From: Desulfovibrio sp.
GTDB lineage: Bacteria > Desulfobacterota > Desulfovibrionia > Desulfovibrionales > Desulfovibrionaceae
Reading direction: 5' to 3'
Length of the DNA: 36,816 nucleotides
Assembly: GCA_031280915.1 (NCBI GenBank)
Contig: JAITGC010000063.1
Span: 1 to 36,816 of the forward strand
Part shown: positions 15,224 to 23,793 of the stretch, in pieces
Position numbering within the stretch: position 1 is the stretch's first letter
Layout: each line of letters starts with the position of its first letter
Program-made: the position numbers and the translations under genes
The notes under the pieces: generated by a model
Database searches by the model: none
Seen by the model: the letters and a program-made list of their open reading frames with translations, nothing else
What the model was told of the DNA's origin: nothing

Positions 15224-16282
15224 TCAGCGTTTGCGGTTTTCCGCCGCGCTGTCCACATAAAACCAGAAGAGCGCGCCCAACTCCAGAGGGCGCGCCGTGC
15301 CGTCCGGGCCTTTGAGGGGATCCGCCGCTGTTTGCGCCATACAGCACCACCAGCCGGGCTGATTGACCACAAAGGCAAACTGACCCGCCATATCCGTGGA
15401 CGAAGCCAGTTCTTCGTGCCAGCGTGTGGGGACGGCGCCTTTGTCCGTATTGATGCGCGCCAGCCTCACGGCCGCGCCTCGCAACGGCTCACCGTTCAAT
15501 AATACGCGGCCGGAAAAGAGCGCGGGCGCCGTCAGGCCGAAAGGCCGGATCAAGGGCTGTATCTCGAAGCGCTGCCCTATGGGCGTGTCCCAGCCGCGTT
15601 CCACCCCATAAACGGGCAGCATTGTCTTGACATAATGCTGGATGAAACGGCCGCGCGGAGCATCCCACCACGGACGGGAATCAATACTGAACTGGTACAA
15701 TCCGGGTTTTTGCAGAGCCACATTGGCACCCCAGGCTTTTTTGTCCAAGTAGCGGATTTCCTCCACATCACCCAGCAGATCCCGGCGTTCTCCCTGCAGA
15801 ACGCCGTTGCCGAGCGGTGTGGCGTTATCATAGCGCAGCACGGTAAAAAGTTCCGGCATGTCCATAGCCAGACAATCCTGGGTAAAGGGGTGCATCATGG
15901 TGATCAGCAGATCAACTTCCTCATCAATAGCCGTTGCCCTGTTTGTCTGCGGCATATGGCTGGCCGCCCCCCCCTCGTCGGAGTTCCGGACACCTGCGCC
16001 CTCAAGGGCGGCCGGCATTTTCTCTTCTTTGTCCTGTGCGGCTTTGTCCCGAACAACTTTACCCCTGGATTGACTGGCGGGACCGGTTGGAACGGCCTTG
16101 GGCGGTTCAATTCTGGGGGATTCGGCAGCGGGTTCAATCGTTGGCGCGTCAATATTCGCGCGGCTCGGCACAAGCAGAGTCACCTGAGCCTGGGTCGGAC
16201 AGGACAGATTCAGGACGGCGCACAGCGCGAGCGCGGCGCATTGTGCATGGCGCCACAGGGCATAAAGACAGGAAGGCGGCAT
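15224..16282 (-). CDS. DUF4198 (NikK/CbiK-type) periplasmic protein, divergent
   Basis: The 352-residue precursor has a signal peptide (CAALALCAVLNLSCPTQA). The C-terminal 220 residues match DUF4198 closely: LLITMMHPF, KPGLYQFSIDSRPWW, GRFIQHYVKTMLPV, RFEIQPLIRPFGL, RVLLNGEPLRGAAV and LELGALFWFYVD. DUF4198 proteins accompany nickel or cobalt importers in Desulfovibrio (NikK). Two things are odd. The usual mature start His-Phe-Gly is replaced by Gln-Val-Thr. A charged proline-rich linker of about 80 residues follows, with a run of eight G (15967-15974) in its coding strand. No ABC or ECF transporter gene is adjacent. ATG 16282 was chosen for GAGG five bases upstream; 16345 is an alternative. 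Confidence 0.75.
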   Translation of the reverse strand: MPPSCLYALWRHAQCAALALCAVLNLSCPTQAQVTLLVPSRANIDAPTIEPAAESPRIEPPKAVPTGPASQSRGKVVRDKAAQDKEEKMPAALEGAGVRNSDEGGAASHMPQTNRATAIDEEVDLLITMMHPFTQDCLAMDMPELFTVLRYDNATPLGNGVLQGERRDLLGDVEEIRYLDKKAWGANVALQKPGLYQFSIDSRPWWDAPRGRFIQHYVKTMLPVYGVERGWDTPIGQRFEIQPLIRPFGLTAPALFSGRVLLNGEPLRGAAVRLARINTDKGAVPTRWHEELASSTDMAGQFAFVVNQPGWWCCMAQTAADPLKGPDGTARPLELGALFWFYVDSAAENRKR

Positions 16283-16416
16283 ACTATCCTCGTCTCCGGA
16301 CAGAGTTTTGAAAAAACGCGGCCTTTTTCGTAACGGCCGGGGCATTGACATTTCCTGAGACAATGTAACAGACAAGCCGTTGTCTGTCAGCAGGGAGCCG
16401 GGCCGCCGGACAGGGT

Positions 16417-17172
16417 TTACTGCTGGACATGGGAGGACATCCTCGGAGTTCTCGCCGCGATGATGACCGCCGTTTCTAATGCTCCTCCTGCGAGCAAAGC
16501 TTGTGCGGCCGCCCGCATGGTCACGCCGGTGGTCATTACGTCGTCCACAAGCCATATTCTGAGACCCCTGGCCTGTGTCGTCGCTTCAAAGAAATGCCGC
16601 GTTTCGCGCCGTCGCTCCGTAGAAGCGAGGCCCGTCTGGGGCGTATGAGGGGCTGTGCGGCGCAGCAGCCCGGCTCGCAGGGGAAGGCCGGAACAGCGGT
16701 GCAGGGCTTTGGCGATTTCGTGGGCCTGATTGAAACCACGCCGACGCAAATGCCGCGGATGTTGTGGAATTGGCGTCAGCGCGTCCGGCGGCGGCAAGGC
16801 GGTTGTGATTTTGTCAAGGCAAGCCCCAATCAACGAGGCCAAAGGGATTTCTCCACCGAATTTGAGGCGCAAAATCGCATTGCGGAGCGCGCCCTGGTAC
16901 AGGCCGTAGGCGGCAATGCTCTTCCAAGGTGGGGGAGTACTCAGGCATTCTCCGCACAAGGCGGCCTCTGTTCCTGTGGGGAGGGCACAGTGCTGGCAAC
17001 GGGGGAAGGCGGAGAGAGCAAAGAGCGGAGCGCAGGCCGGGCACAGCGGTGCCGGGCCGCGAAAGGGATTTCGTGCCGGGTCTTCCGGCGTGAAGGGGCT
17101 TAGACAGTACGCGCAGCGCGTCTGGGCAAGGCCGGCGCTTTTCAGGAAGGAAGTTAGCCTGGTCGGGAGCAT
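16417..17172 (-). CDS. comF: ComF-family amidophosphoribosyltransferase-like protein
   Basis: The 251-residue protein has two zinc knuckles at the N terminus: Cys20/23 with Cys44/47, and Cys59/62 with Cys73/76. A phosphoribosyltransferase domain follows, with the PRPP loop LVDDVMTTGVTM at about 208-219 and RGFNQAHEIA at 145-154. ComF is needed for DNA uptake in naturally transformable bacteria, but homologues are widespread in species not known to be competent, and the reaction is unknown. It overlaps the flavoprotein gene by 19 bp, showing translational coupling. The name rests on family, not on any competence genes nearby. Confidence 0.9.
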   Translation of the reverse strand: MLPTRLTSFLKSAGLAQTRCAYCLSPFTPEDPARNPFRGPAPLCPACAPLFALSAFPRCQHCALPTGTEAALCGECLSTPPPWKSIAAYGLYQGALRNAILRLKFGGEIPLASLIGACLDKITTALPPPDALTPIPQHPRHLRRRGFNQAHEIAKALHRCSGLPLRAGLLRRTAPHTPQTGLASTERRRETRHFFEATTQARGLRIWLVDDVMTTGVTMRAAAQALLAGGALETAVIIAARTPRMSSHVQQ

Positions 17173-17756
17173 GATGTTGAGAGAGTTCCCCAGCGGGATC
17201 CCAGGATCTCGATATTTCTGCAGAGGGTCTTGCGTCGCAGAAGATCGCCCGGCTCGTCCAGTCCACGCAGCAATATGGGTTTTTCCAGCGTGAGGCCAAG
17301 GGCGCGGGCAAAGTAGGCAAGGGTCAGGGCCGCGCCTGTAAACAGCCGCCGTCCGCGTTTTCTACTCGCCGTGAGGGCGGCGAGTAGGGGGATGTGCCCC
17401 ATTGAGGGTAAAGAACCCCGTTCCCGCGCGGCCCAAAAACGCTGGCTCCTGTCGATAAGCGCCTTGCAGTGCGCGGGCAGCGCGTAGAAATAAATGGGCG
17501 CCGCAAGAAAAATTGCGGACGAGCTGCGCAGCAGGGCGAAAATTTTTTCGGCCTGATCGGCGATACCGTCGCGCGCGAGCAGGCAATTGTGCGGCGGAGC
17601 CGCGCAGGCCCGGCAGCCGGCGCATGGAGGCACGGCGTATTCGCGCAGCGGTACACGGCGAATATTCGCCCCAGCCCGCGCGGCTCCAGATGCAAAGATG
17701 TCCGCTACGGCATCGCTGACGCCGCCAGCTCTGGGACTGCATTGGAGTATAAGCAT
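17154..17756 (-). CDS. Iron-sulfur flavoprotein (Isf-like NADPH-dependent FMN reductase family)
   Basis: The 200-residue protein has a flavodoxin-like fold. It opens LILQCSPRAGGVSDAV, the FMN phosphate-binding loop, and carries SSAIFLAAPIYFYALPAHCKALIDR, the second flavin loop and helix. Cys45, Cys48, Cys51 and Cys58 give the compact CX2CX2CX6C motif that binds a [4Fe-4S] cluster in archaeal and bacterial iron-sulfur flavoproteins. Such proteins transfer electrons and have been linked to oxygen or peroxide tolerance in anaerobes. It lies 15 bp after the MBL hydrolase and overlaps comF. No good ribosome binding site precedes ATG 17756, which again suggests coupling. The natural redox partner is not known. 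Confidence 0.8.
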   Translation of the reverse strand: MLILQCSPRAGGVSDAVADIFASGAARAGANIRRVPLREYAVPPCAGCRACAAPPHNCLLARDGIADQAEKIFALLRSSSAIFLAAPIYFYALPAHCKALIDRSQRFWAARERGSLPSMGHIPLLAALTASRKRGRRLFTGAALTLAYFARALGLTLEKPILLRGLDEPGDLLRRKTLCRNIEILGSRWGTLSTSCSRPG

Positions 17757-17771
17757 GGGCGCGCGTCAAAA

Positions 17772-18398
17772 TCAGCGTACAAAGTCGCCGCAAAAGGGAT
17801 TATTTTTGATTTCGTCGCCGATGTTTGTGGCGGGTCCGTGGCCAGGGAAGACTTTTGTATCCGTCGGCAGCGTGAAGAGTTTTTCATGAATGGAGCGCAA
17901 GAGCGCCGCGTGGTCGCCAAGGGGGAAGTCCGTACGGCCGATGGAGCGGTAAAAAAGCGTGTCTCCGGTAAAGACAGTCCTTTGTTCCGGAAAATACAGA
18001 GAAAGTCCGCCCGGCGTGTGCCCCGGCGTTTCCAGCGTTTCACAGGCCATGCCGGCGAAGGCGCATTTGCCCAAGGGCATGGGCTTGCTTTCAAAGGGAG
18101 GCACTTGGGGGAAACCCCAGATGCCTCCCTTACCCGCTTCCGTTTCGGCAAGGGCGCTATCCCCCGGCGGTGTGTACACTGGCGCGTTTGTCGCCTTGAC
18201 CAAGGCCGCCACGCCGTAGAGGTGGTCAAAATGAATGTGGGTCACGCATATCGCCACCAGCCTGACCTTGTGTTCGGCGAGCCACGTGAGCATTTCATCT
18301 GGCGCGCCGCCCACGTCTATAACCAGGGCCTCGTTTTCGTTGTACATGATGTAGCTGTTGGTCTCCAGCGCTCCGAGAGGAAAAACGGCAACAGGCAT
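17772..18398 (-). CDS. MBL-fold metallo-hydrolase (glyoxalase II-like)
   Basis: This 208-residue metallo-beta-lactamase-fold enzyme has a full binuclear metal site: THIHFDH (His54, His56, Asp58, His59), His127 in TPGHTPGG, Asp146 in FTGDTLF, and His187 in FPGHGP. The order and length match small glyoxalase II-like thioester hydrolases. The C-terminal substrate-binding domain of true GloB is missing, so the substrate cannot be assigned. ATG 18398 has AAGGA upstream. It is first in the run MBL-flavoprotein-comF-DUF4198. Pairing with an iron-sulfur flavoprotein recalls oxygen- or sulfide-handling modules of anaerobes, which is an inference. Confidence 0.85.
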   Translation of the reverse strand: MPVAVFPLGALETNSYIMYNENEALVIDVGGAPDEMLTWLAEHKVRLVAICVTHIHFDHLYGVAALVKATNAPVYTPPGDSALAETEAGKGGIWGFPQVPPFESKPMPLGKCAFAGMACETLETPGHTPGGLSLYFPEQRTVFTGDTLFYRSIGRTDFPLGDHAALLRSIHEKLFTLPTDTKVFPGHGPATNIGDEIKNNPFCGDFVR

Positions 18399-18457
18399 TG
18401 CGGCTGTCCTTGTGTTTTGTTGTCAGGCGTATGTATTCCTAGGGCAATCAACTTTGA

Positions 18458-18517
18458 CACTTGCTGCGGCGCCTAACGGCGAAACGCGGTTTCGCCTACG
18501 CCTTGGCAGTGCGCGGC
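18458..18517 (+). repeat. Palindromic interspersed repeat, copy 1
   Basis: A hairpin, GGCGAAA-cgcgg-TTTCGCC (18478-18496), sits inside about 60 bp whose flanks also match a second copy at 34839-34897 on the other strand. Shared blocks are gctgcgg, taacggcgaaa, tttcgcctacgcct and gcagtg. The stem is conserved while the loop differs, as expected for a REP-like element. The stretch 18518-18919 beyond it is AT-rich and holds no gene that I can support; a 61-codon minus-strand frame at 18644-18829 has nothing recognisable. Confidence 0.7.
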
Positions 18518-18919
18518 GGGGCGATTCCGTTCCAGTACTTTATATCGGGACAGAGCGTTTTGCCAAGGCTTCATTTGGCGGGAGAATGTTACTTCTGATT
18601 TTACGCAGTCTGCTTGCATATATTATTCAGTATTATCAAAATGTTATATGAAGTTTTCCTCGGGCGTACAACCAGTTTCGTCCGCCAAAATGTACGTCCA
18701 TTGCGTATGTTTTTTGACGTTCATTTCACCGTAATATAACTGGCAATAGAAGTTTGGCGGCCATTGCAGAGTATCATGGGACTGACGGATACGTTTGTAA
18801 AACGCGAGCAGGTCAATGGAAAAACGCAAAAGCGCTTGGACGGCGGCGGCCTGTATCTTTCAAGGCGGATGCTGGACATTTATTGCATAGTTCCACAAAT
18901 TCGGGTAACTGACATTTCT

Positions 18920-21256
18920 ATGACGGAGGAAACAATTCGCGAGAGCCCCAGCCCTCTTCAGGGGCTGCTGCCCCGTGATCTGCTGGATATGGAAGAGGAG
19001 CTTTGCCGGAATTTGGCGCGTTGCTTTTTTTTCAGCGGGCATGCCTTATACTTCCCCGTGGGATCTCCCCCATCTGCCCCGAAATTTCTTGTGCGGGAAC
19101 GCCGTCTGCTCTTGCCGCTGGTCGCGGAAGGGCGTTTGTTGGGGGTGTTTATGGCCCGCGGCGTGCGTACGCGTGAAATAAAGCCTCTTTTGTCCGCCCT
19201 GCCGGGCATGGTGGAGCTTTGCCTGGTCAATCTGGCCCTTGCCAAGACTGCGCGTACGGATGCGCTGACCTCACTGGCCACGGAAGACGCTCTCTTTGCT
19301 CATATTGAACAGCGCGCCGCCCGTGTACGCAGTTTTCTCGAGGACACCGCCGCCACCGGCAATGCACCTCTGCACAGTCTGTGCTTCAGTCTTGTGGTTA
19401 TTCGTCTTTTCAACGGGGAGGACATTGTCCGTCAGTCCGATGATTATCTATTCGTCAACGATTTTTTGCGCGCATTGGCGGCGGCCTGTGCGGATAACCT
19501 GCCCCTCGGCCTTCTGCCCGCCCGCGTGGGGCGTTATGAATTTGCCTTGCTGATTCCGGGCACCGGGCGTCTTGTCTGCGAAAATATCGTCAAGGCCGCC
19601 CTTGATCGCATGCGGGCCGTATGCCTGCCGGATCCCCTGTTTCACAGGCCTGTCCGACCTTCATTGTGCGCCGGCCATGCCGTCTATCCGCAGGACATGC
19701 GGAGTGCAGATATGGTGCGTCCCATGTATGATCAGGCTCGCCGCCTTCTCTCCCGCGCTGCTTTTGCGGCGGACGTGGCCCAGAATATAACCCGGAACGC
19801 GACCTCTCCCCGTATTCTGGCGTTTGCCCGCATTTTGCATGAAGGGGGGATTGTGCGGGAAATCTTGGGCCGGACGCGCATAAGTATAAGCTTGGGCCGC
19901 AGGGCGGGGGCCTCGGAAGGGATGCGTTTTGCTGTCCATTCTCGCGAAAACGGTTTGTACAAAGGCGAAATCGTCCTGCTGCGGGCGGACTCCATGGATT
20001 CCGTGGCGGAGATTCTGCACGCACCCGACGCGGCGAATCCGTTGATGCCTGGCGACTCCCTGTCTCCTCTGGCGGCGGATCAAAAAGACGCGGATGGGGA
20101 AGCCGTCGGCGTGGCGGATGTAAATAAAGAGGGAATTTACGGCTATGGAGATTTTTTGAAGACTGCCGGCCGCGAAATGGGAGAGCTTGTTTGCTTTTCT
20201 ACGGTTATTATTCGTTTTGAAAAAGCGGGCCCGCATGTTTTGGCTGAAGCGGCGCGGCAATTGCGCGTTCTGATGCGGCAGACGAACTCAAAAAGTGATG
20301 TCGGAGGAGCCTTTGTCTGTGGAGAGTACGGCGCGTCTGGCCTTATTTTTTTCCATCCCGGTACGGCTCCGGAGGCGCTTTTGCCCTTTTACAGGGATTT
20401 GTGTGCGGCCCTGCAGGATTACGGTCCGGCGGCCGGTCTGGCCGGCTATCCGTTTTTACATTTCAACAGAACGGAAATACGCGATTGCGCCTTGAAAGCT
20501 TTGGACTATGCCTTGCTTTTGCCTGAGCCTAAGGCCGGGGTATGTAATTCTCTGGCTCTAAACATCAGCGCTGACAGGTTTTATAGCTTGGGGGATCTTT
20601 TCAGCGCCATGGAGGAATACAAACTGGCTCTCCTGGCGGACGGAGGCAACGTCATGGCCCTGAATTCCCTGGGGGTGTGCCTGGCCGCTTTGGGCCGCAG
20701 AGAAGAGGCAAGTCGTTATTTCCTGACTGCCCTGAAACGCGGCGGGCCATTGGAGGGGCAGACCTGCTACAACCTTGGCGCCGTCAGCCAGATACTCGGC
20801 AAGCGCCGGGCCGCCGCCCATTACTATCGCCGTTGCCTTGCCTGCGAGCCGGAACATCTCTTTGCCAACATTCGTTTGGGACAATTATATGAAAGCGGCG
20901 GTAGAACGAGTCAGGCCAAAGCTTTTTATGAACGCGCCATCGCTTTGGAAGACGTCCGGCATAACCCCGGATCCGCCAGACGACTGTTGGCGGCCCTCAT
21001 GGCGCGGGGCCGCAGACACGGCGAAGCGCGGGAACTTCTGCGGGAAGCGCTGGTGCGTAACCCGGATGACGCGGCAGCCATGCTTGACATGGCCAAGCTC
21101 TATCTCAATGGTAATGAATCTCCGGAATTGGCGGAAATGTTCGCCCGCAGAAGCTTGGCCGTTCATGGCCGTCCTGAGGCGCGGCGAACCTTGGCTCGCG
21201 CTTTGCGCGCTTTAAAGCGCGAGGAGGAGGCTCGCGCAATTGATATAACTAGCTGA
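18920..21256 (+). CDS. Degenerate GGDEF-domain protein with C-terminal TPR repeats
   Basis: The 778-residue soluble protein has three parts. An N-terminal sensor-like segment covers about 1-108. A GGDEF-like domain covers about 110-270: DALTSLA stands where active cyclases have D-LTGL, and GRYEF (204-208) replaces GGDEF, with HAVYPQD after it. A second, more eroded copy lies at about 400-550, with GEYGASGLIFFHPG. From about 565 on, TPR repeats are clear, such as YNLGAVSQILGKRRAAAHYY and RLGQLYESGGRTSQAKAFYE. Without Gly and Asp in the signature it is unlikely to make c-di-GMP. It may bind nucleotide or a partner. The start is uncertain: ATG 18920 lacks a strong site, and the frame is open back to 18764. 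Confidence 0.78.
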   Translation: MTEETIRESPSPLQGLLPRDLLDMEEELCRNLARCFFFSGHALYFPVGSPPSAPKFLVRERRLLLPLVAEGRLLGVFMARGVRTREIKPLLSALPGMVELCLVNLALAKTARTDALTSLATEDALFAHIEQRAARVRSFLEDTAATGNAPLHSLCFSLVVIRLFNGEDIVRQSDDYLFVNDFLRALAAACADNLPLGLLPARVGRYEFALLIPGTGRLVCENIVKAALDRMRAVCLPDPLFHRPVRPSLCAGHAVYPQDMRSADMVRPMYDQARRLLSRAAFAADVAQNITRNATSPRILAFARILHEGGIVREILGRTRISISLGRRAGASEGMRFAVHSRENGLYKGEIVLLRADSMDSVAEILHAPDAANPLMPGDSLSPLAADQKDADGEAVGVADVNKEGIYGYGDFLKTAGREMGELVCFSTVIIRFEKAGPHVLAEAARQLRVLMRQTNSKSDVGGAFVCGEYGASGLIFFHPGTAPEALLPFYRDLCAALQDYGPAAGLAGYPFLHFNRTEIRDCALKALDYALLLPEPKAGVCNSLALNISADRFYSLGDLFSAMEEYKLALLADGGNVMALNSLGVCLAALGRREEASRYFLTALKRGGPLEGQTCYNLGAVSQILGKRRAAAHYYRRCLACEPEHLFANIRLGQLYESGGRTSQAKAFYERAIALEDVRHNPGSARRLLAALMARGRRHGEARELLREALVRNPDDAAAMLDMAKLYLNGNESPELAEMFARRSLAVHGRPEARRTLARALRALKREEEARAIDITS

Positions 21257-22094
21257 GATTATTTAAAAAACGTAATTCAGGAATGCCGGAGATCATGCCG
21301 GCTTGGGCAAGCTTGTCGTAAAACAGGCGCAAGCCCTGTAGTTCTTCCTCGTCCAAAGTATAGACCAGCCCATCGCGGTAGTAGATGCGCAATTCCTCAC
21401 GCGAGAGAGGGCAGCCGTGGGCCGTGAGGTCCAGAATCACATCCAGGTTGGCGAGTCCCCAATCTCTTCCCCGCCGCAGCAATTCGCCCGGATCGTCGCG
21501 AAAGAGCTTGTTGTCCGCGGCTTGGCGGCTCACTACCCAAAGTCCGAAAATGAAGGGCAGTCCTGTCCATATCCGCCAAGCCTCAGCCAGATCCAGATGG
21601 TACGGATATTCGGGATGGTTGCGCAGGCGCAGGGCTTCGTCGCCGATGGCCAGAAAGGCCAGAGGTGGGCTTTGGGCGCGCAGGGCAGGGGTCACTTGAC
21701 CAGTGACAAATCCGGCCCGCAGATGATAGCGGTTTTGCAGGAGCAGGCGCAAAAGAGCCACAGAGGTATGTGTTTCACCGCTGATGAGGATTTCTCGGCC
21801 GTCAAGTTCTTCCAAGGGAACGCTGGAAAGCAGCAGCACACTCATTACCGGGCCCCGTGAGCCGATGGAAAGATCGCGCACCAGATAATAAAGATCCGGA
21901 CGGCAGGCGTATTCAAAGCAGGAGCAGGAAGAGACGTGCAGATCTCCTCTCGCTATCATCGTGTTGAGCAGGGCTGGCGGGCCCGATACGATCTCGTAGT
22001 CGTGCGGCAGAATGCCGGTCTCCAGAGGGTGGTAAATGGGCAGGACGTTGAGATAGCCTATGCGCCCCATGCGCAACGTCGCGGCGGTCGTCAT
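21249..22094 (-). CDS. mqnA: Chorismate dehydratase MqnA (futalosine pathway)
   Basis: This 281-residue, periplasmic-binding-protein-fold enzyme makes 3-[(1-carboxyvinyl)oxy]benzoate from chorismate, the first step of menaquinone synthesis by the futalosine route. Signatures are MGRIGYLNVLPIYHPLE at the N terminus, SSCSCFEYA, SRGPVMSVLLLSS, SGETHTSVALLRLLL and FLAIGDEALRL. Menaquinone is used by the anaerobic respiratory chain. It is the last gene in a long minus-strand run and overlaps the convergent GGDEF/TPR gene by 8 bp. mqnB, mqnC and mqnD are not in the window. Confidence 0.92.
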   Translation of the reverse strand: MTTAATLRMGRIGYLNVLPIYHPLETGILPHDYEIVSGPPALLNTMIARGDLHVSSCSCFEYACRPDLYYLVRDLSIGSRGPVMSVLLLSSVPLEELDGREILISGETHTSVALLRLLLQNRYHLRAGFVTGQVTPALRAQSPPLAFLAIGDEALRLRNHPEYPYHLDLAEAWRIWTGLPFIFGLWVVSRQAADNKLFRDDPGELLRRGRDWGLANLDVILDLTAHGCPLSREELRIYYRDGLVYTLDEEELQGLRLFYDKLAQAGMISGIPELRFLNNLS

Positions 22095-22171
22095 AACGCT
22101 TCCTGTTTTTTGCGCAGCAACCGGACTATAGAGATGCGCTTGAGAAGTTTGCCAAGGTTTTCAGCGTTTCG

Positions 22172-23638
22172 TCAGGATACCAGGAGGTTGGCGATTTCTT
22201 CCCGCAACAGTTTGGCCGCCGCGGTCGCCGCGGCTTTTTCCACACGTGTTTCAAAGTGTTCGGTAACGGCTTTCAGGCGTGCTTCCATTTCGTCCAGACG
22301 GGCGGCAAGTTCCATATAGGCATGCATGGCTTGGGCGCTTTCTCCGGCCAAGGCGGAATTTTCCTCTTTAATGGGGCTGGCTGCGGGGATGGCCGCTTCC
22401 AGAGCAGTCAAACGCCGCTCAAGAGTTTGCAGGGCCTCTGCCCCCCCTGTTTCTGCAAGATTGTTTTCCAGGGCGACCAAGCGGGCTTCGACCTTCTGCA
22501 GGCGTTCAGCCAGGGGAAAGTCCGTATCCGGCATCACGGTCAGTCCAGTTGCAGACGCAAGGTTCGCGGAGAGAGCAGGGCCGGGAAGGTCAAGAGTTTT
22601 TTCGGCAGGGGATGCGTTGTCCGGCGGTGTAGTATTTGCGGGAAGCTGCCTTTCCGCCGGGCCGGGGGGTGGAACCTCCATAAAACGCGGCCCGCCCAGT
22701 GGTTTGGCGGGAGGTCGCCTTTCCGTCGGGCCGGGCGAAACCCGCAAGCGGCCGACAACTCGTGGCAGCGGCACCGCCGGAAGGTCTTCCGCCGGTTCGG
22801 ACAATTCCTGTTTCTGCGTTTCTTCCGGCGGCGGGCTTGTGGGCATCTCCTCTTCGGGGGGATTTTCTTCAAGGAGAGTGTTTTCATTTTCGGGAAGCGG
22901 TTGCTGAGGTATATCTTCCGGCAGATCCGGTTCCCTGGCGCTGGCGTGGGAAGAGTTGGGCGAAAGTTGCTGAAGCATATCCTCCGGCAGCTCCGGTTCT
23001 CCCGCAGCGGCCAAAATGTCATCAAGTTCTGCAGAAAATTCGCTGGCTTCCGATATGGACTGGGATTTTTCCTCAGCCTGTGCCTGCGCTTCTGCCGGAG
23101 GCGCGCTCTGTGGTTTGGCTTCCGGCAAGGGGGCCGTAACCTCGTTCAAAGTCGCAACGGGGTTCAGCAGCGCATCCAGGTCAAAGACGCCATTGTCCGC
23201 CGCTGGAGCGGTTGGAGGTTCACCGGGAGCATCCGCATCCTGCGCTGATGCTTGGGACGTATCTTCAACCGGAGCCGGCTGCAAAGGTATTTGCAGGGAG
23301 GAAAGTAAATTGTCCACTTCTTCCATGCCGGACATGTCGAGTTTTTCGTGCGGGTCAACGACATGCCCCGTGTCATCCGCCACCAGAGGTTCAGCCGGAG
23401 CTCCCGCCTCGTCCTTGCCATCCGCGTCCATTTGAGCCAGCAATGCTTCAATATCGCCCTCTGGAGAGACAGTTGTGGCCTCATTCAAGCTTTCCAGCGC
23501 GGTACCCGTGGGATTTTCTTCAGTTTTCGGAGCGGTCTTCCCCCCGGTCGTCACATCGCCGGCAGCGGCCTTGTCGCCTTTTTCGATGAGTTCCGTGAGA
23601 TCGATGATCTCTTCATTGACATTTTGCGGATCAGCCAT
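22172..23638 (-). CDS. Long acidic, proline-rich protein of unknown function
   Basis: I do not recognise this 488-residue protein. It is strongly acidic and rich in Pro, Glu and Ala up to about residue 370, so probably disordered. The C terminus (about 375-488) is a predicted coiled coil with LQKVEARLVALENNLAE and AAKLLREEIANLLVS. Short acidic-hydrophobic motifs recur: DLTELIE, DIEALLAQMD, VDNLLSSLQ, DLDALLN and LDDILAAAG. Two neighbouring segments, EPELPEDMLQQLSP and EPDLPEDIPQQPLP, are a recent duplication. There is no signal peptide or membrane segment. It has its own promoter candidate at 23745-23773 and a GAGG site. It could be a scaffold or adaptor. Confidence 0.75.
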   Translation of the reverse strand: MADPQNVNEEIIDLTELIEKGDKAAAGDVTTGGKTAPKTEENPTGTALESLNEATTVSPEGDIEALLAQMDADGKDEAGAPAEPLVADDTGHVVDPHEKLDMSGMEEVDNLLSSLQIPLQPAPVEDTSQASAQDADAPGEPPTAPAADNGVFDLDALLNPVATLNEVTAPLPEAKPQSAPPAEAQAQAEEKSQSISEASEFSAELDDILAAAGEPELPEDMLQQLSPNSSHASAREPDLPEDIPQQPLPENENTLLEENPPEEEMPTSPPPEETQKQELSEPAEDLPAVPLPRVVGRLRVSPGPTERRPPAKPLGGPRFMEVPPPGPAERQLPANTTPPDNASPAEKTLDLPGPALSANLASATGLTVMPDTDFPLAERLQKVEARLVALENNLAETGGAEALQTLERRLTALEAAIPAASPIKEENSALAGESAQAMHAYMELAARLDEMEARLKAVTEHFETRVEKAAATAAAKLLREEIANLLVS

Positions 23639-23744
23639 ACGAACCTCGAAAATGGGATGTGTTTGTCATTGGCCGATGTATTCCTGCGGCCGTAGACAGG
23701 TGGCCGTATGCCGTTCAAGAGTTCCGGCCACAATGCTCCTCAAT

Positions 23745-23773
23745 ATTATACGACAGAAAATTCTAACAGTTTA
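23745..23773 (-). promoter_or_regulatory. Sigma-70-like promoter of the acidic-protein gene
   Basis: A perfect TATAAT (minus strand, 23745-23750) is preceded at 17 bp by a weak -35 TAAACT (23768-23773). It lies about 107 bp upstream of the ATG at 23638. Confidence 0.45.
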
Positions 23774-23793
23774 TGGCTCCAGAGGCAATGCGT

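Noticed and set aside
18644..18829. A 61-codon minus-strand frame in the AT-rich gap before the GGDEF/TPR gene
   Set aside because: There is no convincing ribosome binding site, domain or operon context.
22256..23248. A 330-codon plus-strand frame opposite the acidic protein
   Set aside because: It is low-complexity, rich in Arg, Phe and Gly, as expected for the complement of an acidic Pro/Glu-rich gene.
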